Shown here in pieces: positions 36,910-45,600 of a stretch of 64,000 nucleotides of DNA. Within the stretch, counting starts at the first letter, position 1. Each line of letters starts with the position of its first letter. Source of the DNA: Qipengyuania aestuarii (lineage in GTDB: Bacteria; Pseudomonadota; Alphaproteobacteria; Sphingomonadales; Sphingomonadaceae). The stretch covers positions 124,001-188,000 of the forward strand of contig NZ_JAIGNP010000001.1 in NCBI RefSeq assembly GCF_019711535.1. Reading direction: 5' to 3'. The position numbers and the translations under genes were made by a program. The notes below the pieces were generated by a model, which ran no database searches, was not told where the DNA came from, and worked only from the letters and a program-made list of their open reading frames with translations.

Positions 36910-37629
36910 TCAGACCTCGGTCGCAGGCATCGGCTTGCGATCAGCGTCCTCGATCGACAGCTTCTTGAACCGCGATGTTGCGACGAAGCCATAAATCACC
37001 TTGGCCGTGACATCCATGACGAGGATGAACCAGGCATCGGCCAGCGTCGTGAACAGGCCGAGGCCCTGGGGCCCCAGCGCCCATTCGATCGGATAGATGG
37101 CCCAGACCACCAGAAGGAAGGTCAGGTTGGCCTTGTAGACCGAGGTCATCTTGCCGCCCAGCGTCCGGGCCGCCGCCATCACGGGGCCGAGCAGGAGGTA
37201 GATGATGCCGAGGAAGGCAGCGCTCGACCATGCGAACCAGACCCACTTAGCTGTTTCGTTCTCGGTTATCGCCGCCAGCAGGCCGGTGACGATCATGAGC
37301 GCGTCGAGCACGACTGCGGGGAGAATGAAGGTCGAGTGGCGGGGGTGTTCATGCAGTCCGGCTAGGATCAATCCGGTGAGCAGGATGGGAGTGGTCACCA
37401 CCCAGTCCGCGTAGCGGGCAAGAAACAAGGTCTGACCACCTGCCATCTCGAAGCGGCCGATGCCGAGTGCCATGGCCAGATAGGCCGTCGCGGCAATGAA
37501 GGGCACGACGGAATGAAACTGCGTATGGTGAAGAAATTCGGTGCGCTTGTCGCCGTGAGCATAAATCGCCAGCGAACCCAGCGACATGATGACGAAACCG
37601 ATTAGCAAGGGGAGGGTGAGAGGTTCCAT
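36910..37629 (-). CDS. microbial rhodopsin, probable light-driven proton pump of the D-T-G group
   Basis: A 239-residue seven-helix retinal protein. The retinal Schiff-base lysine is K210 in MDVTAKVIYGF with counterion D206. On helix C, RYADWVVTTPILLTG gives R72, D75 (proton acceptor, bacteriorhodopsin D85), T79 and G86 at the position of the usual carboxylic donor (D96). On helix B, H39 in QFHSVVPF aligns with bacteriorhodopsin T46, anchored by P43=P50. A published group of proteobacterial pumps lacks the helix-C donor and has this His instead. L83 at the colour-tuning position suggests green absorption. F132 at the bacteriorhodopsin W138 position argues against a carotenoid antenna window. 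No retinal synthesis gene (blh) is adjacent. A weak EcfG-like box (GGAAC-N16-CTTT, 37664-37688) precedes it. Confidence 0.95.
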   Translation of the reverse strand: MEPLTLPLLIGFVIMSLGSLAIYAHGDKRTEFLHHTQFHSVVPFIAATAYLAMALGIGRFEMAGGQTLFLARYADWVVTTPILLTGLILAGLHEHPRHSTFILPAVVLDALMIVTGLLAAITENETAKWVWFAWSSAAFLGIIYLLLGPVMAAARTLGGKMTSVYKANLTFLLVVWAIYPIEWALGPQGLGLFTTLADAWFILVMDVTAKVIYGFVATSRFKKLSIEDADRKPMPATEV

Positions 37630-37746
37630 AACCCGCTGTCCTTTTGTTGCCCGTCAATGGCACAAAGGATCAGCATGCTTCGTGTTCCGTGAGTAAAGCG
37701 CATCTTTCGTTGCGCCTGATGGCATGCCCCATTTCGGGACGGCGCA

Positions 37747-38484
37747 CTATTCCGCCGGAGCGACAACCAGTCTTTTATTGAGCGGCTGCATGGACCGGGC
37801 GCTCTGACCGAGCATCTGTTCCAAAGCGGCGATCTGTGCCGGGCTCGCTTCGAGCACCGTGTCGGCCACGTGCCAGTTCACGCCTTCAGTGCAGGGAGGA
37901 GTGGTGAGAGAGCCCATGTACCGGTAGACCCGCATATCTTCCGGGACCAGATCCTGCACATCGAGCGTGACCTGCTTGGCGCCATCCTGCGCCGCCTCGA
38001 TGATCTTAGCGATCGCGGCGTTCTCTGCACCTGGGCGGAACATGGTGCCAAGCACGGCGAGTTCGCCGGTGGCGGTTGCGTGCACGAGATGAGCCGTAAG
38101 CGGATAGCGCTGTCCATTCATCCGGTGCTCGGACGGCGTGTGCAGATGGAACTGCAGCAGACTGAACAGCCGCTGGCCGGAAATCATGCCCATTCCGGGA
38201 TCGACGACGACCTGTACCTTGCCCGGCGCGAGCTTGAGCTCGCCAGCGGTCTCTCCATAAGATGCCGCCAGCGCAATATCGCCTTGCGCATTGGCACTGT
38301 CCAGATCGATGGGCGACTGCATCATACCTGCATCGCAGGTCGCATAGTTCTGATTGGTGATAGACCATTTTTCAGGCAGTTCGCCATCGCCATAGACCCA
38401 GTCGACGGCGCCTTCGGGAGCAGCCATGGCGCTCCCGACGATCGAAGCTGAAAGTACGGCTGCTCCTAATGCGTGCCTGAAAAT
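37747..38484 (-). CDS. alpha-class carbonic anhydrase, periplasmic; probable ATT start
   Basis: A zinc enzyme interconverting CO2 and bicarbonate. The zinc ligands are visible in QFHLHTPSEH and in HLVH, the substrate pocket in SLTTPPCTEGVNWHV, and a likely disulfide joins the Cys of YATCDAG and PPCTEG. The first ATG (38427) starts in the middle of a signal peptide: the 19 codons before it read IFRHALGAAVLSASIVGSA and run into MA-APEG, a perfect Ala-x-Ala cleavage site. No ATG, GTG or TTG lies in frame upstream; ATT at 38482-38484 (or ATC at 38485-38487) sits behind GGGAGGGG. ATT is chosen, giving 245 residues. It follows rpoD after 17 bases and precedes the rhodopsin gene. Confidence 0.85.
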   Translation of the reverse strand: MFRHALGAAVLSASIVGSAMAAPEGAVDWVYGDGELPEKWSITNQNYATCDAGMMQSPIDLDSANAQGDIALAASYGETAGELKLAPGKVQVVVDPGMGMISGQRLFSLLQFHLHTPSEHRMNGQRYPLTAHLVHATATGELAVLGTMFRPGAENAAIAKIIEAAQDGAKQVTLDVQDLVPEDMRVYRYMGSLTTPPCTEGVNWHVADTVLEASPAQIAALEQMLGQSARSMQPLNKRLVVAPAE

Positions 38485-38501
38485 GATCCCCTCCCGTTTG
38501 T

Positions 38502-40508
38502 TTACTGATCCAGGAACGAGCGCATCTTGCGGCTGCGGCTCGGGTGCTTGAGCTTGCGCAGCGCCTTTGCCTCGATCTGGCGGATACGTTCGCGAGTCAC
38601 CGAGAACTGCTGGCCGACCTCTTCCAGCGTGTGATCAGTGTTCATGCCGATGCCGAAACGCATGCGCAGCACGCGCTCTTCACGCGGTGTCAGGCTGGCA
38701 AGGACGCGCGTGACCGTTTCCTTGAGGTTCGCCTGGATCGCGGCGTCGACCGGAATGATCGCGTTCTTGTCCTCGATGAAATCGCCCAGATGGCTGTCTT
38801 CCTCGTCGCCGATCGGCGTTTCGAGGGAGATCGGCTCCTTGGCGATCTTCATCACCTTGCGCACCTTTTCGAGCGGCATGGAGAGTTTCTCCGCCATCTC
38901 TTCGGGTGTCGGTTCGCGGCCCTGGTCGTGCAGGAACTGACGCGAACAGCGGACCAGCTTGTTGATCGTTTCGATCATGTGGACCGGGATGCGGATCGTG
39001 CGCGCCTGGTCGGCGATCGAGCGGGTGATTGCCTGCCGGATCCACCAGGTGGCGTAAGTGCTGAACTTGTAGCCGCGGCGGTATTCGAACTTGTCGACAG
39101 CCTTCATCAGGCCGATGTTTCCTTCCTGGATCAGGTCGAGGAACTGCAGGCCGCGGTTGGTGTATTTCTTCGCAATCGAGATAACGAGACGAAGATTCGC
39201 CTCGACCATTTCCTTCTTGGCGATACGCGCTTCGCGCTCACCCTTCTGGACCATGTTCACGATGCGGCGGAATTCTTCCAGCGCCATGCCGGTGGCGCTG
39301 GCGATGTCGCTGATTTCCGTACGGATGCGATCGATGGCATCGCCTTCCTTCTCGGCGAAGGCGGCCCATTTCTTGTCCTTCTTGACCCGGTCATCCATCC
39401 AGTGATCGTCGAGCTCGTTGCCGATATAGGCATCGAGGAAATCGATCCGCTTGACCTTGTGACGTTCGGCAAGGCGCAGCATCTGGCCACCGAGCGCGGT
39501 CAGGCGGCGGTTGAAGGCATAGAGATTGTCGACCAGGAATTCGATCTTGGTCGCGTGGAACTGGACGCTTTCGACCTCGGCGGTCAGCTGGTCCGAAAGG
39601 TCCTCGTATTTCTTTTCCTTGGCCGGCGGGAATGCTTCGCCGCGGCCGAGGGTGTCCACGCGTTCCTTCTGGAGCTTTTCGAACTTGCCGAACAGATCCT
39701 TGATGCGGGCGAAGCGCTCGATAGCGTCGGGCTTGAGCGCGGCTTCCATCTGGGCGAGCGACATGGTGTTGTCCTCGTCCTCGTCATCGTCCGACTTGGA
39801 AGAGCCTTCCTCACCATCCTCGCCCTCGGAATCGGAATCGCTGTCCTCATCCTCGTCGTCGCGGATGGTCGGACCGGCGGTTTCTTCCGAAATCTCGCCG
39901 TCGTCATCATCGTCTTCGGCCCCTTCGGCGAGCTTGTCCGCCGGGGGTTCCTTGGAAAGCATGGCGTCGAGATCGAGGATCTCGCGCAGCTGCATTTCTT
40001 CGTTGTTGAGCGCTTCGGACCACTGGATGATCGCATGGAAGGTGATCGGGCTCTGGCACAGGCCCATGATCATCATGTCGCGGCCGGCTTCGATACGCTT
40101 GGCGATGGCGATCTCGCCTTCACGGCTGAGCAGTTCCACCGCGCCCATTTCGCGCAGGTACATGCGCACGGGATCGTCCGTGCGGCCTTCGGTGGCGGCT
40201 TTCTTCGCCGGCGCCTTCTTGGCGTCCTTTTCCTTGGCGGAAGGCGCGGGCGCGATTTCCTCGACCTCGTCTTCCTGCTCTGCATCTTCGTCATGCTCGA
40301 CGATCTGCACGCCCATTTCGGACAGGGCCGACTGGATGTCCTCGATCTGATCGGAACTCATCTCACCTTGCGGCAGCGCGTCGTTGAGCTCGTCATAGGT
40401 GACGTAACCCTTCTTCTTCGCTTTGGAGATCAGCTTCTTGATCGACGATTCGTTGAGGTCGATCAGGGGAGCGTCGTCTTTTTCGCCCGACTTCGATTTG
40501 GTTGCCAT
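38502..40508 (-). CDS. rpoD: RNA polymerase primary sigma factor (sigma-70)
   Basis: A 668-residue housekeeping sigma factor. Region 1.1 is at the N-terminus ([32 protein letters not shown]), region 1.2 near [23 protein letters not shown], then a long acidic insert of Asp/Glu/Ser runs around residues 200-250. Regions 2.1-2.4 include [42 protein letters not shown], region 3 starts RTIRIPVHM, and region 4.2 ends [23 protein letters not shown]. The upstream TTG at 40517 is rejected in favour of ATG at 40508. It follows dnaG after 19 bases. Confidence 0.97.
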   Translation of the reverse strand: MATKSKSGEKDDAPLIDLNESSIKKLISKAKKKGYVTYDELNDALPQGEMSSDQIEDIQSALSEMGVQIVEHDEDAEQEDEVEEIAPAPSAKEKDAKKAPAKKAATEGRTDDPVRMYLREMGAVELLSREGEIAIAKRIEAGRDMMIMGLCQSPITFHAIIQWSEALNNEEMQLREILDLDAMLSKEPPADKLAEGAEDDDDDGEISEETAGPTIRDDEDEDSDSDSEGEDGEEGSSKSDDDEDEDNTMSLAQMEAALKPDAIERFARIKDLFGKFEKLQKERVDTLGRGEAFPPAKEKKYEDLSDQLTAEVESVQFHATKIEFLVDNLYAFNRRLTALGGQMLRLAERHKVKRIDFLDAYIGNELDDHWMDDRVKKDKKWAAFAEKEGDAIDRIRTEISDIASATGMALEEFRRIVNMVQKGEREARIAKKEMVEANLRLVISIAKKYTNRGLQFLDLIQEGNIGLMKAVDKFEYRRGYKFSTYATWWIRQAITRSIADQARTIRIPVHMIETINKLVRCSRQFLHDQGREPTPEEMAEKLSMPLEKVRKVMKIAKEPISLETPIGDEEDSHLGDFIEDKNAIIPVDAAIQANLKETVTRVLASLTPREERVLRMRFGIGMNTDHTLEEVGQQFSVTRERIRQIEAKALRKLKHPSRSRKMRSFLDQ

Positions 40509-40527
40509 AAAGTGCAATCAGTCCATT

Positions 40528-42411
40528 CTATGCACCGCCAGCAGGAGAGGATCCCTGTGCGGTCTCTGAATCTTTCGTAGCCGCTGATGCGGCCCTTCGA
40601 CTTGCCATCTGTCCGAGTCGCGCCTCGAATTCCAGTTTCCGCTTCAGCAAACGTTGCTGGTCCGCGAAAGCTCCTTCGGGATCGATCTCGAAACGCGCGG
40701 TCGCTTCAGCAAGCGCGGCTTCGAGTGCCGGCCTTTCGACCAGCAGTGACACGGCTTCAGCCAGATCCTCGCGCGCATCAACCGGGTCGGTGCCTTTATC
40801 GAGAAAGGCGAAGCGGGTGTTTGCCGGTGGGGCGGGTAGGCCTTCTGGCAGCGATATGGGCGATTGCGCGCGCGAATCAAGCATTTCCGCAGCGGCGAGC
40901 AAGGAATCTATCGCCGGGCCTGCATTCGGGTCACGCGTGGCGAAGCGGGCGAGGGCGCTCTCATGCCTGGGAATTTCGCCCGGATGGAGCAGCAGCCCGT
41001 GAATGACCGCGCTGGTCAGCGTATCGCGCGAGCCCCCGGAAATGGCGCGTTTCAGGCGGTTCGCAGTCTCCTGCGAGAGGCGCGGGGCCTGCTGTTTGAA
41101 ACTGCCCTTCTGCCATTCGCCCCGCGGTGTGAACGGGCGCTGCTGGCGCGGCGGAAAGGCAAAGTCGGAAAAGCGGTCCTGCAGCTCGCGCTTGTAGAGC
41201 GCGCGGATGTCGGGATGCTGGATCGCCTCGACATGGGCCATCAGCCGTTCCTTTAGGCCCGCCTTGTCCTCGGGCGATTCGAGCGGCACGGCATCGCGTT
41301 CGAACTGCCAGAGCGTATCGAGCAGGCCGCTGGCGGAAGATAGCGCTTCCTCCATCGCAGCAACGCCTTTCTCGCGGATCAGATCGTCAGGATCCATTCC
41401 GGCGGGCATGCGAACGATGGCCAGCGAATGTCCGGGTCGCAGCAGCGGCAGCACCCGGCCGATGGCGCGCATTGCGGCCCGCTGCCCGGCATTGTCGCCG
41501 TCGAAACACAGGATCGGACGCTCGACCTGGCGCCAGAGCAGTTCGATCTGGTTCTCGGTCAGCGCGGTTCCCAGAGGGGCGACGACTTCGGCAATCCCGG
41601 CATTCGCCAGGGCGATGGCATCCATATAGCCTTCGACCACCACGATGCGCCCGTTCTGGCGTGCAGCGGGAGCGGCGCGGTGCATGTTGTAGAGGGTCCG
41701 CCCCTTGTCGAAGAGCGGCGTTTCCGGGCTGTTGAGATATTTGGGCCCGTTGGCATCTGCATCTAGGATGCGTCCACCAAAGGCGATGACACGGCCCCGC
41801 GCGTCCTGGATCGGGAGCATGAGGCGCCCCCGGAAGCGATCGTAGGGATCCTTGCCCTCGACCTCGATCCGCATCCCTGCTTCGATCAGCATCGCATCTT
41901 CGAAGGGTAGCGCGGCTGCGAGCGCCTGACGCTCCACCGGCGCGAAACCGAAGCCGAATTCGCGCACGACTTTTTCGGAAAAACCGCGGCGTTTGAGATA
42001 GCTGCGCGCTTCCGCACCTTCTGGCGAGGAAAGCCGATCTACGAACCATTGCTGGGCCGCCGCCGTGACATCGTGCAGGCTGGCGCGTTTTTCCGCACGC
42101 TCTGCGGAACGCGGATCGGGGGCGGGGACTTCCATCCCCGCTTCTGCCGCCAGTTCCTTGACCGCATCCATGAACGGCAGGCCGCGCTGATCGGTCAGCC
42201 AGCGGATGGCATCGCCATGCGCCTCACAGCCGAAGCAATGGTAAAAGCCCTTCTCGTCATTGACGTAGAAGCTTGGCGTCTTCTCGTTATGGAAGGGGCA
42301 GCACGCCTTGAATTCCCGCCCCGCCTTGGTCAGGCGGACCGTGCGCCCGATCACGGCCGACAAGGTCGTCCGCATCCGCAATTCGTCCAGCCATTGGGGG
42401 GTGAGCGCCAT
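40528..42411 (-). CDS. dnaG: DNA primase
   Basis: A 627-residue primase that makes RNA primers at the replication fork. The CHC2 zinc domain at the N-terminus (CCPFHNEKTPSFYVNDEKGFYHCFGC) is followed by the core with KYLNSPETPLFDKGRTLYNM and the TOPRIM motifs VVVEGYMDAIAL and CFDGDNAGQRA. The C-terminal helicase-binding domain is long and weakly conserved. The GTG two codons earlier (42417) is a possible alternative start. The yqeY-lipoprotein-dnaG-rpoD order is the alphaproteobacterial version of the macromolecular synthesis operon, without rpsU. Confidence 0.97.
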   Translation of the reverse strand: MALTPQWLDELRMRTTLSAVIGRTVRLTKAGREFKACCPFHNEKTPSFYVNDEKGFYHCFGCEAHGDAIRWLTDQRGLPFMDAVKELAAEAGMEVPAPDPRSAERAEKRASLHDVTAAAQQWFVDRLSSPEGAEARSYLKRRGFSEKVVREFGFGFAPVERQALAAALPFEDAMLIEAGMRIEVEGKDPYDRFRGRLMLPIQDARGRVIAFGGRILDADANGPKYLNSPETPLFDKGRTLYNMHRAAPAARQNGRIVVVEGYMDAIALANAGIAEVVAPLGTALTENQIELLWRQVERPILCFDGDNAGQRAAMRAIGRVLPLLRPGHSLAIVRMPAGMDPDDLIREKGVAAMEEALSSASGLLDTLWQFERDAVPLESPEDKAGLKERLMAHVEAIQHPDIRALYKRELQDRFSDFAFPPRQQRPFTPRGEWQKGSFKQQAPRLSQETANRLKRAISGGSRDTLTSAVIHGLLLHPGEIPRHESALARFATRDPNAGPAIDSLLAAAEMLDSRAQSPISLPEGLPAPPANTRFAFLDKGTDPVDAREDLAEAVSLLVERPALEAALAEATARFEIDPEGAFADQQRLLKRKLEFEARLGQMASRRAASAATKDSETAQGSSPAGGA

Positions 42412-42444
42412 GCCCACCTACCTAATGGCTGGAAACGAATTCCG

Positions 42445-43131
42445 CTAGTTGGCGGCGGCCCCGGCTGCCGGTTTTTCTTCGGCCGGAAACGGCCCCTTGG
42501 CCTTGGCCTGATTGCCGTCGATTTCCAGCAGATAGGCGTCGGCCGGACCTGCCGGTGGAAGCGTGGATTGCCACCAGAAGGTGATGGTCGAACCCGGTTT
42601 CCAGCCTTCCCCTTGCGTGACCCGCCAGATCAGGCGTCCGCCGTCGCTGGTGATGGAAATCGCATCCTCGTTTCCAAGCGCTTCCAGCGCCTGCGCGTTG
42701 GAATAGCCCACCGCGCGATTGAAGCCGTGCGCTTCCTGGGTCATCCGGAAAAGGGTGGGGGGACTTTCCAGCACCTCCGGCCCTTCTTCGGGTTGCTCCT
42801 CGACCTGCGGTGCATCGGCTAGAGTGACCTGGTGGACATAGGTGTAGATCGTATCCGCGGGCAAATCCCCGGGCACGCATTGGGTAACGCCTTCGGGGCA
42901 GGCCACGAAACTCACCATCTTGCCGATTTCGCGGTTGCCGGCGCTCAGCACGGTTTCCACCTCGTCGCCTTGCGGCCCGACGATCCTTGCACCCAGCGTC
43001 GACAGGTCAAGGTCGGCAGGGGCGAGCGCGCGCGGCTGCGCAACCGTGGGGGTGGGCGTGGGCGCAGGCTCGGGCTCCCGGTCGCCGCATGCGGTCAGCG
43101 CGAGCGGAGCGAGAAACAGCAGCTTTCTCAC
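42445..43131 (-). CDS. hypothetical lipoprotein
   Basis: A 228-residue protein with a lipoprotein signal (RKLLFLAPLALTAC, lipid-carrying Cys15). A Pro/Thr-rich linker (EPEPAPTPTPTVAQP) leads into a globular domain with two Cys (FVACPEGVTQCVPG), probably a disulfide, and a conserved-looking WRVTQGEGWKPGSTITFWWQS stretch. The tail is Ala/Pro/Glu-rich. I do not recognise a family. It overlaps yqeY by 4 bases (ATGA) and precedes dnaG by 33 bases, so it is embedded in the macromolecular synthesis operon. Confidence 0.75.
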   Translation of the reverse strand: MRKLLFLAPLALTACGDREPEPAPTPTPTVAQPRALAPADLDLSTLGARIVGPQGDEVETVLSAGNREIGKMVSFVACPEGVTQCVPGDLPADTIYTYVHQVTLADAPQVEEQPEEGPEVLESPPTLFRMTQEAHGFNRAVGYSNAQALEALGNEDAISITSDGGRLIWRVTQGEGWKPGSTITFWWQSTLPPAGPADAYLLEIDGNQAKAKGPFPAEEKPAAGAAAN

Positions 43132-43580
43132 GACAGTGCCTCCTTCACCAGGCCGCTGGCCTTGGTCATGTCGAGCGTGGCGCCGTGGCGGGCTTTCAAT
43201 TCGCCCATCACCTTGCCCATGTCCTTTATGCCGTCGGCGCCGGTATCCGCCTTGATCTGTGCGATCGCGGCGCGCGTTTCGTCCTCGCTCATCTGCTTCG
43301 GCAGGAATTCCTCGATTACGACCAGCTCGGCCTGTTCCTTGTCGGCCAGTTCCTGGCGCCCGCCTTCTTCGTACATGGCAATCGATTCGCGGCGCTGCTT
43401 GGCCATCTTCATGAGCACGTCGGTGACGAGCTCATCGTCTTCCGGCTTCTTGTCCGCGGTCCGCAGTTCGATATCGCGATCCTTGATCTTCGCGCCGATC
43501 AGACGCAGCGTCGCGGTGCGTTCCTTGTCCTTGGCCTTCATGGCGGTGACTGTTTCGGCCTGGATTTTTTCGCGCAGCAT
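43128..43580 (-). CDS. yqeY: GatB/YqeY domain protein
   Basis: A 150-residue protein with the YqeY fold, related to the tail domain of GatB that binds tRNA in amidotransferases. LREKIQAETVTAMKAKDKERTATLRLIGAKIKDRDIELR is the typical start, and VIEEFLPKQMSEDETRAAI and DMGKVMGELKARHGATLDM follow. The function of free-standing YqeY is not settled. The frame is open to 43658, but the ATG at 43580 gives the family terminus. It is divergent from carA across 164 bases and is the first gene of the unit leading to dnaG and rpoD. Confidence 0.92.
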   Translation of the reverse strand: MLREKIQAETVTAMKAKDKERTATLRLIGAKIKDRDIELRTADKKPEDDELVTDVLMKMAKQRRESIAMYEEGGRQELADKEQAELVVIEEFLPKQMSEDETRAAIAQIKADTGADGIKDMGKVMGELKARHGATLDMTKASGLVKEALS

Positions 43581-43744
43581 TGTGCCTCTATTCATGAATC
43601 TGTGGATGGTTGACGCTTCATTTAGAACAAGTGGCCGTAATGCCAAGGGTTCGTCCAATTAGGCGGTTGACGGGACTCGCTCCGGTCCTTAGCGGCTGGG
43701 ACTTAGCACACATCGCTGGAAACCCCTGACACCGGAGCGCCCCC

Positions 43745-44923
43745 ATGGCCCTGTCCGCATTTTCGCACGCGCAACCCAAAGACGCGACGGGAGTCATCGT
43801 CCTCGCCGACGGAACCTGTATCTGGGGCAAGGGCTTCGGCGCCTCCGGCACGGCTGTCGGCGAAGTCTGCTTCAACACGGCCATGACCGGCTATCAGGAA
43901 GTGATGACCGATCCTTCCTATGACAGCCAGATCGTCACTTTCACCTTCCCGCACATCGGCAATGTCGGCGCGAACGAGGAAGACGTCGAGAGCCGCGGCC
44001 TGGGCGCAGTCGGCCTGATCGTTCGGCAGGATGTGACCCGTCATTCGAATTTCCGGGCGCGCGACGAATTCGTCGAATGGTGCGTGAAGCATGGCAAGAT
44101 CGGCCTGTCGGGCGTCGACACCCGGGCGCTGACCCGCCGTATCCGCGTGCAGGGCGCGCCCAATGCGGTGATCGCGCACAACCCGCGCGGCCAGTTCGAC
44201 ATGAAGGCGCTGAAGAAGCAGGCCGCCGAATGGAGCGGGCTGGAAGGCCTCGATCTCGTCCCCCGCGTGACGCGGGAAGCGCATGAGAACTGGAAGGGCG
44301 GGTTCTGGCAGCTCGGCACCGGCTATGCCGAGGCCGACAATCAGAAGCCGCATGTCGTCGCGATCGATTACGGGGCGAAGGACAATATCTTCCGCAATCT
44401 GGTACAGGCGGGCGCGAAAGTGACCGTGGTTCCAGCGCGGACCAGCCTTGAGGATATCCTGGCCCTCGAGCCTGCGGGTGTTTTCCTGTCCAACGGCCCC
44501 GGCGATCCGGCAGCGACGGGCGAATATGCCGTGCCGGTGATCAAAGGCCTGCTCGACCGCGATATCCCGCTGTTTGGCATCTGCCTTGGCCACCAGATGC
44601 TCGGCCTTGCGGCAGGGGCGAAGACGGCCAAGATGTTCCAGGGCCACCGCGGCGCCAATCATCCCGTCCAGCGCGTCGGGGAAGGTTGGGGCGACAGCAC
44701 CGGCCTGGTCGAAATCACCAGCATGAACCACGGCTTTGCGGTCGATGGCGAAACCTTGCCCGACGGTGTCGAGCAGACCCATGTCTCGCTGTTTGACGGC
44801 ACCAATTGCGGGATCTCGATCAAGGGCAAGAAAGCGTTCGGCGTGCAGTATCATCCCGAGGCGAGCCCCGGCCCGCAGGACAGCTTCTACCTGTTTGAGA
44901 AGTTTGTGGGGATGCTGGGGTGA
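43745..44923 (+). CDS. carA: carbamoyl-phosphate synthase small subunit
   Basis: A 392-residue glutaminase subunit supplying ammonia to CarB for arginine and pyrimidine synthesis. The amidotransferase motif GICLGHQMLGLAAG holds the nucleophile Cys, and VQYHPEASPGPQDS holds the catalytic His and Glu. The N-terminal domain begins with VLADGTCIWGKGFG. Its TGA overlaps the GTG start of an unknown gene (GTGA), so translation may pass directly to that gene rather than to carB. Confidence 0.97.
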   Translation: MALSAFSHAQPKDATGVIVLADGTCIWGKGFGASGTAVGEVCFNTAMTGYQEVMTDPSYDSQIVTFTFPHIGNVGANEEDVESRGLGAVGLIVRQDVTRHSNFRARDEFVEWCVKHGKIGLSGVDTRALTRRIRVQGAPNAVIAHNPRGQFDMKALKKQAAEWSGLEGLDLVPRVTREAHENWKGGFWQLGTGYAEADNQKPHVVAIDYGAKDNIFRNLVQAGAKVTVVPARTSLEDILALEPAGVFLSNGPGDPAATGEYAVPVIKGLLDRDIPLFGICLGHQMLGLAAGAKTAKMFQGHRGANHPVQRVGEGWGDSTGLVEITSMNHGFAVDGETLPDGVEQTHVSLFDGTNCGISIKGKKAFGVQYHPEASPGPQDSFYLFEKFVGMLG

Positions 44924-45600
44924 GAGTGGAAGAAGCCTACGAACTTCGCATTGTCGCCATTATGCTTGAAGCGAGCAAGCTACAGACTTGGAGTGAGATC
45001 AATAGCAAGTTTTCCAGTAAGTTTGGCAGCAAAGAGGATTACCAGTTGTTTCGTACTGCACTCTCCAAGCTGCGCGACGACGGGACTCTGATCGAGTTTA
45101 GTCCAGAGTATGAAGCTATCGAGACAGCTATTTCGGTGTCTCATCCGACCCATGGAGAATTAGAACCTTACGATCTCGAATTTACAGGCATGGATGAATT
45201 TCTGAGTTTGGGTCCGGCGTCTGTGAGTTTGATCAACGAGAAATCGTCAATCCTAGCTGAGTTCGCGGCGGAATTGGGGTTGGCTAATGCGCTCGATCGC
45301 CTGCGAAAACTTCCGATAGATTCTCGAAAATGGACTGGCTTGCCGAGCGCTTTCGTCTTTAATGATGCTGTCAAATCGCGCTGTATCAGCCTACTTGAGG
45401 AAGCGAAATCAGAGCTTTCGAATGAGAGGCAAAATAGCAAGGTCGATCATGCGCACGATCTTCTCACCGCGGCGCTTGTCCTCGCTCAGAGCAATGAGCC
45501 TGAACCAGAGTTGGTGTGGTTAATAATTCAGCGATTGGCCACCGTCATCGGGCTTACCCAAGCAGTTATCGGTCTGCAAAACCTCTTCAAGGTAAACTGA
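44920..45600 (+). CDS. unknown protein inserted between carA and carB
   Basis: A 226-residue soluble protein I do not recognise. The start is GTG overlapping the carA stop, and its own TGA abuts the ATG of carB with no spacer. A sample line (44941-45000) has 29 G+C of 60, against 38 of 60 in a carB line (45661-45720), and codon choice is AT-richer throughout. The first about 75 residues (EINSKFSSKFGSKEDYQLF, TALSKLRDDGTLIEFSP) look like a winged helix by eye. The C-terminal third is helical (SRCISLLEEAKSELSNE, then LLTAALVLAQSNEPEPELV). It may be acquired cargo that uses the operon's transcription; function unknown. Confidence 0.8.
   Translation: MRVEEAYELRIVAIMLEASKLQTWSEINSKFSSKFGSKEDYQLFRTALSKLRDDGTLIEFSPEYEAIETAISVSHPTHGELEPYDLEFTGMDEFLSLGPASVSLINEKSSILAEFAAELGLANALDRLRKLPIDSRKWTGLPSAFVFNDAVKSRCISLLEEAKSELSNERQNSKVDHAHDLLTAALVLAQSNEPEPELVWLIIQRLATVIGLTQAVIGLQNLFKVN

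Noticed and set aside
37664..37688. EcfG box before the rhodopsin gene (GGAAC-N16-CTTT).
   Set aside because: One mismatch in the critical -10 box; too weak to list as a promoter, though spacing is right.
38544..40580. A 678-codon open frame antisense to rpoD.
   Set aside because: rpoD itself is complete with all sigma regions; the antisense frame is open because of strong GC bias in codon position three and has no recognisable product.
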